Assembly: GCF_006974105.1 (NCBI RefSeq)
Contig: NZ_CP036282.1
Span: 2,356,001 to 2,420,000 of the forward strand
Direction of reading: 5' to 3'
Length of the DNA: 64,000 nucleotides
Source: Rhodoferax aquaticus
GTDB lineage: Bacteria > Pseudomonadota > Gammaproteobacteria > Burkholderiales > Burkholderiaceae_C
Positions 50,058 to 58,178 of the stretch are shown in pieces. Under the pieces are notes generated by a model. That model did no database searches and was not told the DNA's origin. It saw nothing but the letters and a program-made list of their open reading frames with translations. A program made the position numbers and the translations under genes. How positions within the stretch are numbered: the stretch's first letter is position 1; the number at the start of each line of letters is the position of its first letter.

Positions 50058-51200
50058 TTAGTAGGCGTGGTGTAAAAGTTGGCTGGCGTAGTGCTCGGGT
50101 TCGAGCACCATGCCGCTGATGGCGGATTGCGGGTCGCGCAGAGCGCTCTGCAGTTGGCTGCTCTTGTCTTTGTGGCCCTGTACGTGGTCGTCCGACCCGC
50201 CCAGCCAGCTCGACCAGCCCAGCGGTGTGGTGCCGCCCAGCGTGGAGGCGGGGGCGGCCTGCCGATCTACCAAAAGTTCGACTTCCCACACGTATTCAAA
50301 GCCGATGAAGCTGCGCACCAGTTCGATCAGGGCGCCCAGGTCGCACACGGTGTCTGCTGCAGTGCGGGACGTTGTGGCTTGCTCCACGCTGCCCGGCCGG
50401 GGTGCACCTTGGGGGGTGAGACGCAGGTAACCCGGCAAATCCAGCGGGCCGATGATGAGCCTGAAGCGGCTTTGCCGGTCAGGCACCACTTCGCCAATGA
50501 CTGCTCCCTGACCTAGCAGGCTGGACTGCAGGGGGCGTCCGAGTTGGCACAGGTCCTGGGGCTCCAGGGGCATCCACTGCAGGCAGAACTCTTGCATTCG
50601 CACAGGCACCCCGAAGTAGTGCGAAAGGGTGCGTATGAGCCCTTCGGGGTTGCGCGGTGCGCGCACCCGATGGGCTACGCTGGCCCAGCGGGCGTGCGGG
50701 GCCAGGGCGCTGTGTTGCACCTGGCTGGGCTCGTCCGCACCCAGGCGGGCGATGTAAGGCGTAAAGGTTTCTTCTGCCGGACGGTCCAATCCCGCTGCAC
50801 TCTGGCTTTGCGCCCAGGCGCGGTAGAAGTGGGTAAAGGCACGGTGGTGAAACAAGTCCAAAAAGTCGGCCAGCGTGGTGTCGCGCTTGGCCTCCACCCG
50901 CTCGCGCACGAGTTCGGTAACGTGGATGGGCAGCGAGCCGTTGGGGCCCAGCGAGCCCAACCCGAAGAGCTTGATGTGGGTGCGGCTGGGGCCGGTGTGC
51001 ACGCTGGCGATTTCTCGCACGGCAAAGGTCAGGCTTGCCTGTTGCCCCAGCCGGTAGGGTTCTTGCTGGGGCCGCTCGGCTTGGCCTACGCGGGGCCGCT
51101 GGGCGTACCAAGCGCTCAAGCGGCGCAAGAGCGGCATGAAGCCGTGTGCCCAGGGCCGGGCTTGTGCGTCTTGCAGGGTGTTGTGTTGCACGGGCTTCAT
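50058..51200 (-). CDS. tssG: T6SS baseplate subunit TssG
   Basis: A 380-residue TssG (ImpH), one of the wedge proteins of the T6SS baseplate with TssE, TssF and TssK. Seen: FMPLLRRLSAWYAQRPRVGQ near the N-terminus, LPIHVTELVRERVEAKRDTTLADFLDLFHHR, LSHYFGVPVRMQEF and LGQGAVIGEVVPDRQSRFRLIIGPL in the middle. The start ATG overlaps the tssF stop (ATGA, 51197-51200 on the minus strand), a usual coupled arrangement. Longer in-frame extension to 51605 overlaps tssF and is rejected. Confidence 0.93.
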   Translation of the reverse strand: MKPVQHNTLQDAQARPWAHGFMPLLRRLSAWYAQRPRVGQAERPQQEPYRLGQQASLTFAVREIASVHTGPSRTHIKLFGLGSLGPNGSLPIHVTELVRERVEAKRDTTLADFLDLFHHRAFTHFYRAWAQSQSAAGLDRPAEETFTPYIARLGADEPSQVQHSALAPHARWASVAHRVRAPRNPEGLIRTLSHYFGVPVRMQEFCLQWMPLEPQDLCQLGRPLQSSLLGQGAVIGEVVPDRQSRFRLIIGPLDLPGYLRLTPQGAPRPGSVEQATTSRTAADTVCDLGALIELVRSFIGFEYVWEVELLVDRQAAPASTLGGTTPLGWSSWLGGSDDHVQGHKDKSSQLQSALRDPQSAISGMVLEPEHYASQLLHHAY

Positions 51201-53080
51201 CACACGACTCCCCGAGCGCCCATGCGCACGGGCCACTGCTCGACCCGCCCGCGTTGCATGCTGTGCAGCTGGGTTTGGGTAAACACGTTGATGCTCACGT
51301 GGCGCGCCAGATAGTGCTCTAGTACCAGGCCCAGCAGGTACGGGCTGGTGCCGCTGAAGCAGTCTTCGTCCACCGTGAGATCGCACTGCACGCCGCGCCC
51401 GTACACCAGCGGGCCGCTGCCCGGCAGGCGTCGGGTCACGGGGGTGATGTGGCTGCCGATCAGTCCCTCGATTTGTTTGCCCGCCACCGGGTCGTCGGTG
51501 GCGATGTACAGGCGCAGCATGTCGCGCAGGGCCTGAGCACCCTGGCGGGTGTCCATGTCGTGCAGCGGCAGGTAGTTGAAGTTGAGCTGGCGGATGAGAC
51601 GCCACGCCATCTCGCCCTGGGCCATGGGCGGGCGCGGCGCCGAAGGTGGGCGAATAAGGCCTATAGCCTTCAGGGGCAGTGAATCGGCCGCGCTCAGGTC
51701 TTGGTAGCCATTGCGCGGGATGAGCCGGGGCAGATCCCGGTTGGTGAGCCAGGCTTTGACGCTGAGGTAGCGCAGCGCCTCGTTGTAGGGCGCGTCGTGC
51801 TGGTCTACCAGGCTGACAAACACCTCGGTGCCCACATAAGAGGTGCGGGTGCCGTATTTGCGGGTGCTGTCCGAGGCCAGCCGGGGCTCGCGGCGCAGGC
51901 TGAAGTAGCGGCCGTGGTTGCCCTCGTCCTGGTTGATGCTTTGGTACAGCGGGCGGAACTCCAGCTCCTGGGTGCTGTCGGTCTTTTGCGCGGTCATGCT
52001 GGTGACGCTGAAGACCTCCAGGTCCAGCGGGCGCGAACGGTCGGGCACGAGGTGGAACTCGCTTTGGCCGGTGTTGAGCTCGATGCGGTCGGTACGCTGC
52101 TCAAAGAGATTGATGACCGGTGTGCAAAACAACGCAAAGTGGGTTTTATCAATCAGCCCGCTCAGGCCTTGGGTGTCGCGCTGCAGCAGCACGATGATTT
52201 CTGCCTCTTGCCCCTGAATGCGCGCGAGGCCGGGCGCCAGGTGTTGCAGGGCCAAAAAGTAAAAGCGGCTGGGGCAGGCAAAGTACTCGTGCAGCAGGTT
52301 GTGCCCGTGCCAGGTGTTCCATGGCAGTGGCAGCAGGCTGTTGCCGGGGGCCAGGCCTTCGTGCACCAGCGCCTCCTGCGTAACGGCGTGGGGGCGTTCG
52401 CCCATTTGGCCGGGCGCGGCCGTCAGGGTGGCGACCGCCCCGGTGTGCAGCAGCTCAAAGAGGTGGGAGGAGGTTTGCTCGTCCCCGCTGAGGTAGATGG
52501 GGAGCCGGTCCAGCCCATTGAGCTCGCTGAACTTGAGCGAGCCGCGCAGCCGCAGCCGCAGCCGCAAAGCCCCCGCCACTTGCACCGTGGGCGGCACAAA
52601 GCGCTCCAGCGCCGGAATGTCCGGCGGGATTCCGGTGAGCTGCGCGCTGCTGATCTCCAGCGGCCACAAAGTGACGTCCTGACTGGAGCGGAACTCGCAA
52701 GCCGTGCTCTCGCCCGCAGGCACTTGCGCGTAAAACGCACTGCCTCTAGGCACCACAAAGCCCCGGCTCAAGTCGCCCTCGGTGGCGCTGGGGTGCAGTT
52801 GCGCCACTGCCATGGAGGGCGTGGGGGCCACGTAGTTGGGGTAGACCACCTCCAGCAGCCGCTGGCTAAAGCGCGGAAACTCCGCGTCAAGCTTGGTGCG
52901 CATGCGCGCCGACATGAAGCAAAACGACTCGATCAGCCGCTCCACATAGGGGTCATGCACCTCCACGCCGTGCATGCCCAGTCGGCGGGCAATCTTGGGG
53001 TGTTCGGCTGCGAACTCGCCAGCGGCCTCGCGCAGGTAGGTGAGCTCTTGGTTGTAATAGTCCAGCAGTTGGGGGTCCAT
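51200..53080 (-). CDS. tssF: T6SS baseplate subunit TssF
   Basis: A 626-residue TssF (ImpG/VasA). The N-terminus MDPQLLDYYNQELTYLREAAGEFAAEHPKIARRLGM is typical, and DPYVERLIESFCFMSARMRTKLDAEFPRFSQRLLEVVYPNY is the strongest family signature. The rest is beta-rich with SVKAWLTNRDLPRLI. It forms the baseplate wedge with TssG. It would normally follow tssE; here about 8 kb of vgrG and cargo genes separate tssE and tssF. Confidence 0.95.
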   Translation of the reverse strand: MDPQLLDYYNQELTYLREAAGEFAAEHPKIARRLGMHGVEVHDPYVERLIESFCFMSARMRTKLDAEFPRFSQRLLEVVYPNYVAPTPSMAVAQLHPSATEGDLSRGFVVPRGSAFYAQVPAGESTACEFRSSQDVTLWPLEISSAQLTGIPPDIPALERFVPPTVQVAGALRLRLRLRGSLKFSELNGLDRLPIYLSGDEQTSSHLFELLHTGAVATLTAAPGQMGERPHAVTQEALVHEGLAPGNSLLPLPWNTWHGHNLLHEYFACPSRFYFLALQHLAPGLARIQGQEAEIIVLLQRDTQGLSGLIDKTHFALFCTPVINLFEQRTDRIELNTGQSEFHLVPDRSRPLDLEVFSVTSMTAQKTDSTQELEFRPLYQSINQDEGNHGRYFSLRREPRLASDSTRKYGTRTSYVGTEVFVSLVDQHDAPYNEALRYLSVKAWLTNRDLPRLIPRNGYQDLSAADSLPLKAIGLIRPPSAPRPPMAQGEMAWRLIRQLNFNYLPLHDMDTRQGAQALRDMLRLYIATDDPVAGKQIEGLIGSHITPVTRRLPGSGPLVYGRGVQCDLTVDEDCFSGTSPYLLGLVLEHYLARHVSINVFTQTQLHSMQRGRVEQWPVRMGARGVV

Positions 53081-53136
53081 AGGGCGGGCTCAGGTAAAGA
53101 ATTGGAAGTAGGTACGGTCGGGTAAGAGGAGTGGGC

Positions 53137-53910
53137 TCAATACCCTTTGGGGATCACATAGCTGCGCTCTTTGCCGCTTTGGCTGTCGGCCACCACCCAG
53201 GGGCCGCGGTAGGCAGTGCGGGGGCTGCCCTGGTCGCTGGCCACCTCGAGGCAAGTGCGTTGCTCAGGCCCGCATTTGCTTAGTTGGATACGGCCTCCTT
53301 TTTTTTCTAAAAAGGCAACCGTGGCTTGCATGCGGGCCATGTCTTCGCTAAACGCCTGCTTTTGTGCTTGCAGTTCGGCTTGTTGGGCCAAGATGTCGGC
53401 GCGCTGCGCGCGCAGTTGCTGCACCCCCACCACCGCGACTGCCAGCGTCGCTGCCACCCCCAGCGTCGCCAGCGCAGTCCATTGCCAGGCTTGGCGGCTG
53501 CGCGCTTGGTGCATACGGGTCTCCACCTCTACCGCCGTTTGCAAGAGCGTGCCCAGCCGCTCCATCACCGGGGTGCTGGCCTCCCCTACGGCCTGGTTGG
53601 CTGCATCGTGGGTTACCCCCAGCACGCGCTGCATGGCGCGCTCCAGCGCTTGCTCAGCGGCTTGGCTGACTGCCGGCACCGCTTGCGCCATGGCGCGCTG
53701 CACGCTGTTGGCAACCTCTGCTGAGCTGGTGGCAGTTTTAAGCAGGGCCAAGCGCTCTTTGGTGAAGGCCTCGCGCTCGGCAGTGAGGCAGGCAATGGCG
53801 TCCTCCACCGCGTGCTGGTTGTCCTGCGCCAGCTCAAAGAGCTGCCGCAGGCGCTGTTCGTGCTGTTCGTGGGGTGGTGTGTGTTCGGCGGCTTGTGCTC
53901 GGGTGCTCAT
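53137..53910 (-). CDS. Single-pass coiled-coil protein, mobilization (MobB)-like
   Basis: A 257-residue protein: N-terminal helical part rich in Ala, Glu and Gln (about 10-140), one membrane segment (WTALATLGVAATLAVAVVGV, about 150-170), a Gln-rich coiled coil (LRAQRADILAQQAELQAQKQAF), then a short C-terminal domain with KCGPEQRTCLEV and the ending RSYVIPKGY. The domain order and the Cys pair near the C-terminus resemble relaxosome proteins of the MobB type on mobilizable plasmids, as I recall them. A frame to 54318 was shortened to the ATG at 53910. It sits 56 bases upstream of tssF. Confidence 0.5.
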   Translation of the reverse strand: MSTRAQAAEHTPPHEQHEQRLRQLFELAQDNQHAVEDAIACLTAEREAFTKERLALLKTATSSAEVANSVQRAMAQAVPAVSQAAEQALERAMQRVLGVTHDAANQAVGEASTPVMERLGTLLQTAVEVETRMHQARSRQAWQWTALATLGVAATLAVAVVGVQQLRAQRADILAQQAELQAQKQAFSEDMARMQATVAFLEKKGGRIQLSKCGPEQRTCLEVASDQGSPRTAYRGPWVVADSQSGKERSYVIPKGY

Positions 53911-54118
53911 GGTGTGTGGGTTCCTGGGGTCTAGGTTCAATGTGTTATTGGATTTGCTATTTTTTTGGGAGCTTCTAACGCCCATTCCATATGCGCTGAC
54001 GGCGTGTTTGCATGCAATCTGGCTCTTAGGAGTACCCGTACACGCACCCCACCCCACCCTACGCGGGTGCGGTGGCCACCGGTGTGTGGGCGGCATGTCG
54101 GGCGGGCAAGGTGCTGCA
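53911..54118. other. 208-base intergenic stretch
   Basis: Between the MobB-like gene and the Cys-rich secreted gene there is no credible frame. AT-rich bases around 53935-53975 on the minus strand could hold a promoter for the MobB-like gene, but no clear -10/-35 pair was seen. Confidence 0.4.
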
Positions 54119-55258
54119 TCACTCTTCCAAATCCTCTTTGCTCGCCTTGAACTTGCTGTCCACAAAATACGGCCCGGGCTTGGGCAGGGGCCAGCCGCGC
54201 CGGGTGGTCCACTGGGCGATGTCCTCAATCGGGCCGGGGGCTGCGCCATCGGGGCATTCGTGCAGGCAGACCCAGCGGTCGCCAAACTTGCCAATGACGG
54301 GGCGCACCGGGTCATCAAACCCGGCCCAGCCGATGAAGTGGCCTATGGTGCCCTTCTTGCCCACTTTGTCGTGGTAGCTGGTAACGTCGATGTAGGGCTG
54401 TACAAAGCCCTTGGCGTTGGGCTTGTAATGGCTGCTCTCGTCCAGACCGGGGCAGACTAGGCGGCCTTTGTACATGCCGGGTTCAAAGCCGCCTGCGCAG
54501 AGGCCTTGGGCGTCGGGGACTTGGCCACCAAGGCCTGCCACACTGACCGGGCGTTTGAGTTGGTAAGTCCATTCACGGCAGCCGAAGATGCCTTGTGAGT
54601 CGAGGACTTCTTGAACACTGAATTTTCTGCCTGTACGAAGTTCTCGATCGCTACGACTCAGACCGTAACGACCATCGTCTTGTGCAGAACACAATGCCGG
54701 TGTTACGGAATCGCCCATTGAGCCTGGCAGGTAGTCTAGCCAGTAGTCACCTACGCTGTACCAGTTTGCACCTGGCTTTCCATCGCCTTCATAGAGCTGC
54801 ACATTGCGATGATTTTCTGTATCCAATACTTGTTTAGCCATCAAAGGCTTGGGCGCAGTGTGTGGACTAATCAGCTTTCCTGTGTGGTCGAACTCCAGCA
54901 CAAAGAGACCAAGCTTTCCATACATATTGAGGAAAATAGGGTCGCGCTCTTTGGCATAGGCCTGTCCTTGAAAAGGTGAAACAGGCCGCATGTACTCGTG
55001 GTAGAGCCTAAACTGAGGAGAATGCTTCGCCTCTTGCTCGGCATTGAGTTCTTTAGCAATTCTGGTAAGTGATTCCGGGCGCTCAGACACCTCAATCACA
55101 TAGCGCACTGTCCATGGCTTCTTGAGCCATTCATACCGCAACATCGAGTATTTGGGCGGGGCTTGCGATGCTTGGTTTTGTGCTCGCGCCGCTTGCAGAG
55201 CACTCACCGCCATGCACAGGCCCAAGCCCACCCACACCAACACCTTACGCAGTTTCAT
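54119..55258 (-). CDS. Secreted cysteine-containing protein of unknown function
   Basis: A 379-residue protein from ATG 55258 (in-frame ATGs at 55267 and 55282 are alternatives). A Sec signal peptide MKLRKVLVWVGLGLCMAVSALQAARA is clear. The mature part has no recognised motif. About nine cysteines lie in the second half (CSAQDD, IFGCREW, GLCAGGFEPG, RLVCPG, WVCLHECPDG), which suggests disulfide bonds in the periplasm. GC content falls below its neighbours around 54600-55150. It is in the cargo block behind the lipoprotein pair and upstream of the MobB-like gene. It may be an immunity or accessory protein, but that is inference from position. Confidence 0.6.
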   Translation of the reverse strand: MKLRKVLVWVGLGLCMAVSALQAARAQNQASQAPPKYSMLRYEWLKKPWTVRYVIEVSERPESLTRIAKELNAEQEAKHSPQFRLYHEYMRPVSPFQGQAYAKERDPIFLNMYGKLGLFVLEFDHTGKLISPHTAPKPLMAKQVLDTENHRNVQLYEGDGKPGANWYSVGDYWLDYLPGSMGDSVTPALCSAQDDGRYGLSRSDRELRTGRKFSVQEVLDSQGIFGCREWTYQLKRPVSVAGLGGQVPDAQGLCAGGFEPGMYKGRLVCPGLDESSHYKPNAKGFVQPYIDVTSYHDKVGKKGTIGHFIGWAGFDDPVRPVIGKFGDRWVCLHECPDGAAPGPIEDIAQWTTRRGWPLPKPGPYFVDSKFKASKEDLEE

Positions 55259-55308
55259 TGTTTGCATGTCGATGTTTCTCAAGGTAGCAAATACGCATCA
55301 CAGCCACC

Positions 55309-56211
55309 TCAATCCTTCTTCAGCGCCAGAATGGCTGGGTCTTGGTACTGCGTGTCTATTTCTAGGCCTTTGGCCCGGGCTTGGGTTTCCCTCTGAAAAC
55401 GCCACTCCTTGAATTGCTTTGCTTTATCCGACCAAATTTCCTTCCAATTGCCGCGGTCGGCTTCATCGAACAACAAACGACATTTCGCCTCTTCTGTCTT
55501 GAGCGTCATCGACATCAAGTAAGCACCGGGCCGATAGGGGTCCATGCGGTCGCTGTCGCGGCGCATGGATAGCTCCATATACACGCCACTGGCTTGCAAC
55601 TCCCATGAGGCGGAGTTACCCAAAGCCATCCACTCTTCAAACAAGGGGGTGTAGCGGGCGTCCAAGGACAGGGTGTCTTGCAAGCTACTGCGGCCTTTGA
55701 GACGAGCTGAGCTGAGACCATAGTTTTGTTTCCACCCAGCATCCTGCAAGCGCTTGAGCAAGGCCATGACTTGCAGGCGGGCTTCGTCGTGGGGAATGAG
55801 GTCAGCTGGTGTGATGCCAAAGTTGATAGAAAACTCATCCACCCCAAAGACCAACCGGTCTACGTCTTCCACGCCCTGTACGCTTAATGCCGCATTCAAA
55901 GAGAAACTGTGAACGCCATGATTGACGTTGACTTTTCCGGGTAGTCGGGCAGGCCAGTGAATCGCATAAAAGTTCAACCCTGCTGGCTGCTTGGTAATAC
56001 GTGCGTCTTCTCGCCCCAGTGCGATGGCAAAGTCTTGGCCGCTCATTCCGAGTTGGATACTTACTTCTTGCTTCATGGTGTGTTGTCCGGTGGTGGGTGC
56101 AGCCTCTGGCTGCGCGCGCGTGCAGGCACTGCAGGCCAGCACGACGGCCAGGGCTAACACAGCAGCCACGGCTGGCAGCCTCATTCCACGCAAAGCAACA
56201 CGACGCATCAC
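55309..56211 (-). CDS. Putative lipoprotein, copy 1 of tandem pair
   Basis: A 300-residue protein with a type II signal peptide: AVAAVLALAVVLACSAC, where the lipobox cysteine is likely in VLAC. The mature protein is 72 percent or so alike to the gene upstream (57112-56219) by eye; QLGMSGQDFAIALGRED, FGITPADLIPHDEARLQVMALLKRLQ and SMRRDSDRM are shared. Both copies end LEIDTQYQDPAILALKKD. It has no known motif. Duplicated lipoproteins directly behind a vgrG-effector pair are typical of T6SS immunity genes, so that is the working proposal. A lipoprotein would face the periplasm, which would fit an effector active there. Confidence 0.7.
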   Translation of the reverse strand: MMRRVALRGMRLPAVAAVLALAVVLACSACTRAQPEAAPTTGQHTMKQEVSIQLGMSGQDFAIALGREDARITKQPAGLNFYAIHWPARLPGKVNVNHGVHSFSLNAALSVQGVEDVDRLVFGVDEFSINFGITPADLIPHDEARLQVMALLKRLQDAGWKQNYGLSSARLKGRSSLQDTLSLDARYTPLFEEWMALGNSASWELQASGVYMELSMRRDSDRMDPYRPGAYLMSMTLKTEEAKCRLLFDEADRGNWKEIWSDKAKQFKEWRFQRETQARAKGLEIDTQYQDPAILALKKD

Positions 56212-56218
56212 AGTGACC

Positions 56219-57112
56219 TCAATCCTTCTTCAGCGCCAGAATGGCGGGGTCTTGGTACTGCGTGTCTATCTCTAGGCCTTTGGCTCGGGCTTGGGTTTCA
56301 CTTTTCATCCGTGCATCTTGGAAGCGCTTTAGTCGCGCACTGTCACTCCATAGCGTTCTCCAATTACCCCTATCTGGCTCATCAAAATAACCACGCATTT
56401 CTTGCTCCTCTGTCTTGAGCGTCATCGACATCAGATAAGCACCGGGCCGATAGGGGGCCATGCGGTCACTGTCGCGGCGCATGGATAGCGCCATATACAC
56501 GCCGTTGGTTTGCAATAGCCAAGAAGCGGAGTTGCCCAAAGCCATCCACTCTTCAAACGTGGGGGTGTAGCGCGCATCCAGCGCCAAACTGCCTTTTGCA
56601 AGTGTGCTGCGCCCTTTAATGCGCGCCTCTCCAAAGTAGTAGTGCTGCTTCCACCCCGCAGTCTGCAAGCGCTTGAGCAAGGCCATGACTTGCAGGCGGG
56701 CTTCGTCGTGGGGAATGAGGTCAGCTGGTGTGATGCCAAAGTTGATATCAATATCTTGTACCCCGCCCGGTAGCTTCAAGTCTTCGGTGCCCATCAAGCC
56801 CAAAACGGCTGTCAACGAAAAGCCATGTGGGCCATGAACCACATTGACCACTCCAGGGAGTTTTGAAGGCCAATCCAAATCATAAAAATTCACCCCCATA
56901 GGCTGCTTGGTGGTGCGGGTGTCTTCACGCCCCAGCGCGATAACAAAGTCTTGGCCGCTCATTCCGAGTTGGATACTTACTTCTTGCTTCATGGTGTGTT
57001 GTCCGGTGGTGGGTGCGGCCTCTGGCTGCGCGCGCGTGCAGGCACTGCAGGCCAGCACGAGGGCCAGAGTCGCTAAAAAACGAGTGATGCGAGGGTGGCG
57101 CATGGGCATCAA
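56219..57112 (-). CDS. Putative lipoprotein, copy 2 of tandem pair
   Basis: A 297-residue paralogue of the previous gene. Signal peptide FLATLALVLACSAC with the lipobox cysteine in VLAC. The start overlaps the stop of the candidate effector gene (57109-57112), so the two are translationally coupled. N- and C-terminal parts are almost identical to copy 1, while the middle (about residues 70-110 and 150-175) diverges: LGLMGTEDLKLPGGVQDIDI here versus VEDVDRLVFGVDEFSI there. That pattern points to duplication followed by gene conversion at the ends or by selection on the middle. Confidence 0.7.
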   Translation of the reverse strand: MMPMRHPRITRFLATLALVLACSACTRAQPEAAPTTGQHTMKQEVSIQLGMSGQDFVIALGREDTRTTKQPMGVNFYDLDWPSKLPGVVNVVHGPHGFSLTAVLGLMGTEDLKLPGGVQDIDINFGITPADLIPHDEARLQVMALLKRLQTAGWKQHYYFGEARIKGRSTLAKGSLALDARYTPTFEEWMALGNSASWLLQTNGVYMALSMRRDSDRMAPYRPGAYLMSMTLKTEEQEMRGYFDEPDRGNWRTLWSDSARLKRFQDARMKSETQARAKGLEIDTQYQDPAILALKKD

Positions 57113-58161
57113 GGCATATAGGGCGGGATGGGCTTGGGGGCAGGATCACTCATGCTGACCCAACTGGCCATGGCTTGCAGTTCACCTTCCATGTAGGCAG
57201 CTTGTGTTTGCATGAGTCCATGAAATTTTTTAGCAGCTTTACCAATCCAGTGAAACCGACTCTTGAAGTCCTCCAAAACCGTGTCTTGCGGCGCTACCGA
57301 TTTGAGTTCGGGGTCGTCTGTGGTGCAAGCGGCTGCAAACACCAGCTCCAGCGTGGGGGATGCCCAGTTGACCCACGCCTTGCGCTGCTGGCGCAGCCAC
57401 CATGCAAAGTCTTCGTCGTCATAAATCAGCGGCTGGAGCACTACTTTTTGCTCGTGCTCGGCTATGGCGAAAAGGTGCTCGAGCTGGGCTTCTCTTCGGC
57501 GTTTTTTTTGAATTTCATCGCCCATAGGTATCGCTTCAATCGCCCGCACCTTCTCAAAAGCCGCATGGATATGTTGGTTGGTCTTCAAGCGCCCTATCTT
57601 GGGCAAGGCTTGTGCAGCCCATGGCATGACTTGGGTAGCGGCAATCAGTGCGGGCACCAGGTTGGTGTCGCTGCGGGTGTTCTCGTACTGGGCCATGCAG
57701 TCCGGGGCGTTGGCATGCATCCAGTGCCACGGCGCGATGTCATAGAACAACCACAGGTTGCCTTTGCCCAAGCCCTTGGCCACTTGGTCTACACCCGACG
57801 GCATGCTGCCAACGCGCACATCTTCCAAGGAACACGCCACCGTTTTGGCAGCAAAGGCGGCGAGTGCCATCCAGTAAAAGCGCCCTTTCTTGCTGGCCTT
57901 GCCGCCTTCTTCTTTTTCTAGATAGAAGCGGGCATAGGTGGCGCTGATGCGGCGCGCGCGCACGTTGTATTCTGTTAGCAGGTGTTTCTTGCCCGTCACG
58001 ACTTCGGGCACTCCCCACAGGTTCAGTTTGTAAGCTTGGGTGGTAGCCAGTCGCAGATAGGCGAACTCCTGTGCTTCTGACCACATTTCTTTGTCGGTAT
58101 AGCGAATACTGACTTTGTTGTTCGCTTGGCTGCTGGTGGTGCCTGTTGCTGAATCTGCCAT
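57109..58161 (-). CDS. Candidate T6SS cargo effector (unrecognised)
   Basis: A 350-residue protein directly behind vgrG (17 bases) and overlapping the first lipoprotein by four bases. No signal peptide. It is predominantly helical: MWSEAQEFAYLRLATTQAYK, GRFYWMALAAFAAKTVACSL, WLFYDIAPWHWMHANAP and AWVNWASPTLELVFAAACTTD. I recall no named domain with certainty; a DUF2515-like relation is possible. No PAAR, Rhs, glycohydrolase GxSxG, or nuclease motif was found. WHWMHAN and the EHEQK histidines could be catalytic. Position between VgrG and presumptive immunity lipoproteins is the only evidence for an effector role. Confidence 0.55.
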   Translation of the reverse strand: MADSATGTTSSQANNKVSIRYTDKEMWSEAQEFAYLRLATTQAYKLNLWGVPEVVTGKKHLLTEYNVRARRISATYARFYLEKEEGGKASKKGRFYWMALAAFAAKTVACSLEDVRVGSMPSGVDQVAKGLGKGNLWLFYDIAPWHWMHANAPDCMAQYENTRSDTNLVPALIAATQVMPWAAQALPKIGRLKTNQHIHAAFEKVRAIEAIPMGDEIQKKRRREAQLEHLFAIAEHEQKVVLQPLIYDDEDFAWWLRQQRKAWVNWASPTLELVFAAACTTDDPELKSVAPQDTVLEDFKSRFHWIGKAAKKFHGLMQTQAAYMEGELQAMASWVSMSDPAPKPIPPYMP

Positions 58162-58178
58162 GGTGTGCTCTTTTCTGA

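Noticed and set aside
51201..51605. An N-terminal extension of tssG into tssF
   Set aside because: The extension overlaps tssF entirely, and the ATG at 51200 coupled to the tssF stop gives a normal TssG start.
51701..53125. A 474-codon plus-strand open frame opposite tssF
   Set aside because: It is the mirror of a GC-rich gene. The tssF frame has clear family motifs, while the reverse frame shows none.
53216..54460. A 414-codon plus-strand frame across the MobB-like gene
   Set aside because: Low-complexity Ala/Ser/Arg/Cys translation typical of an antisense shadow.
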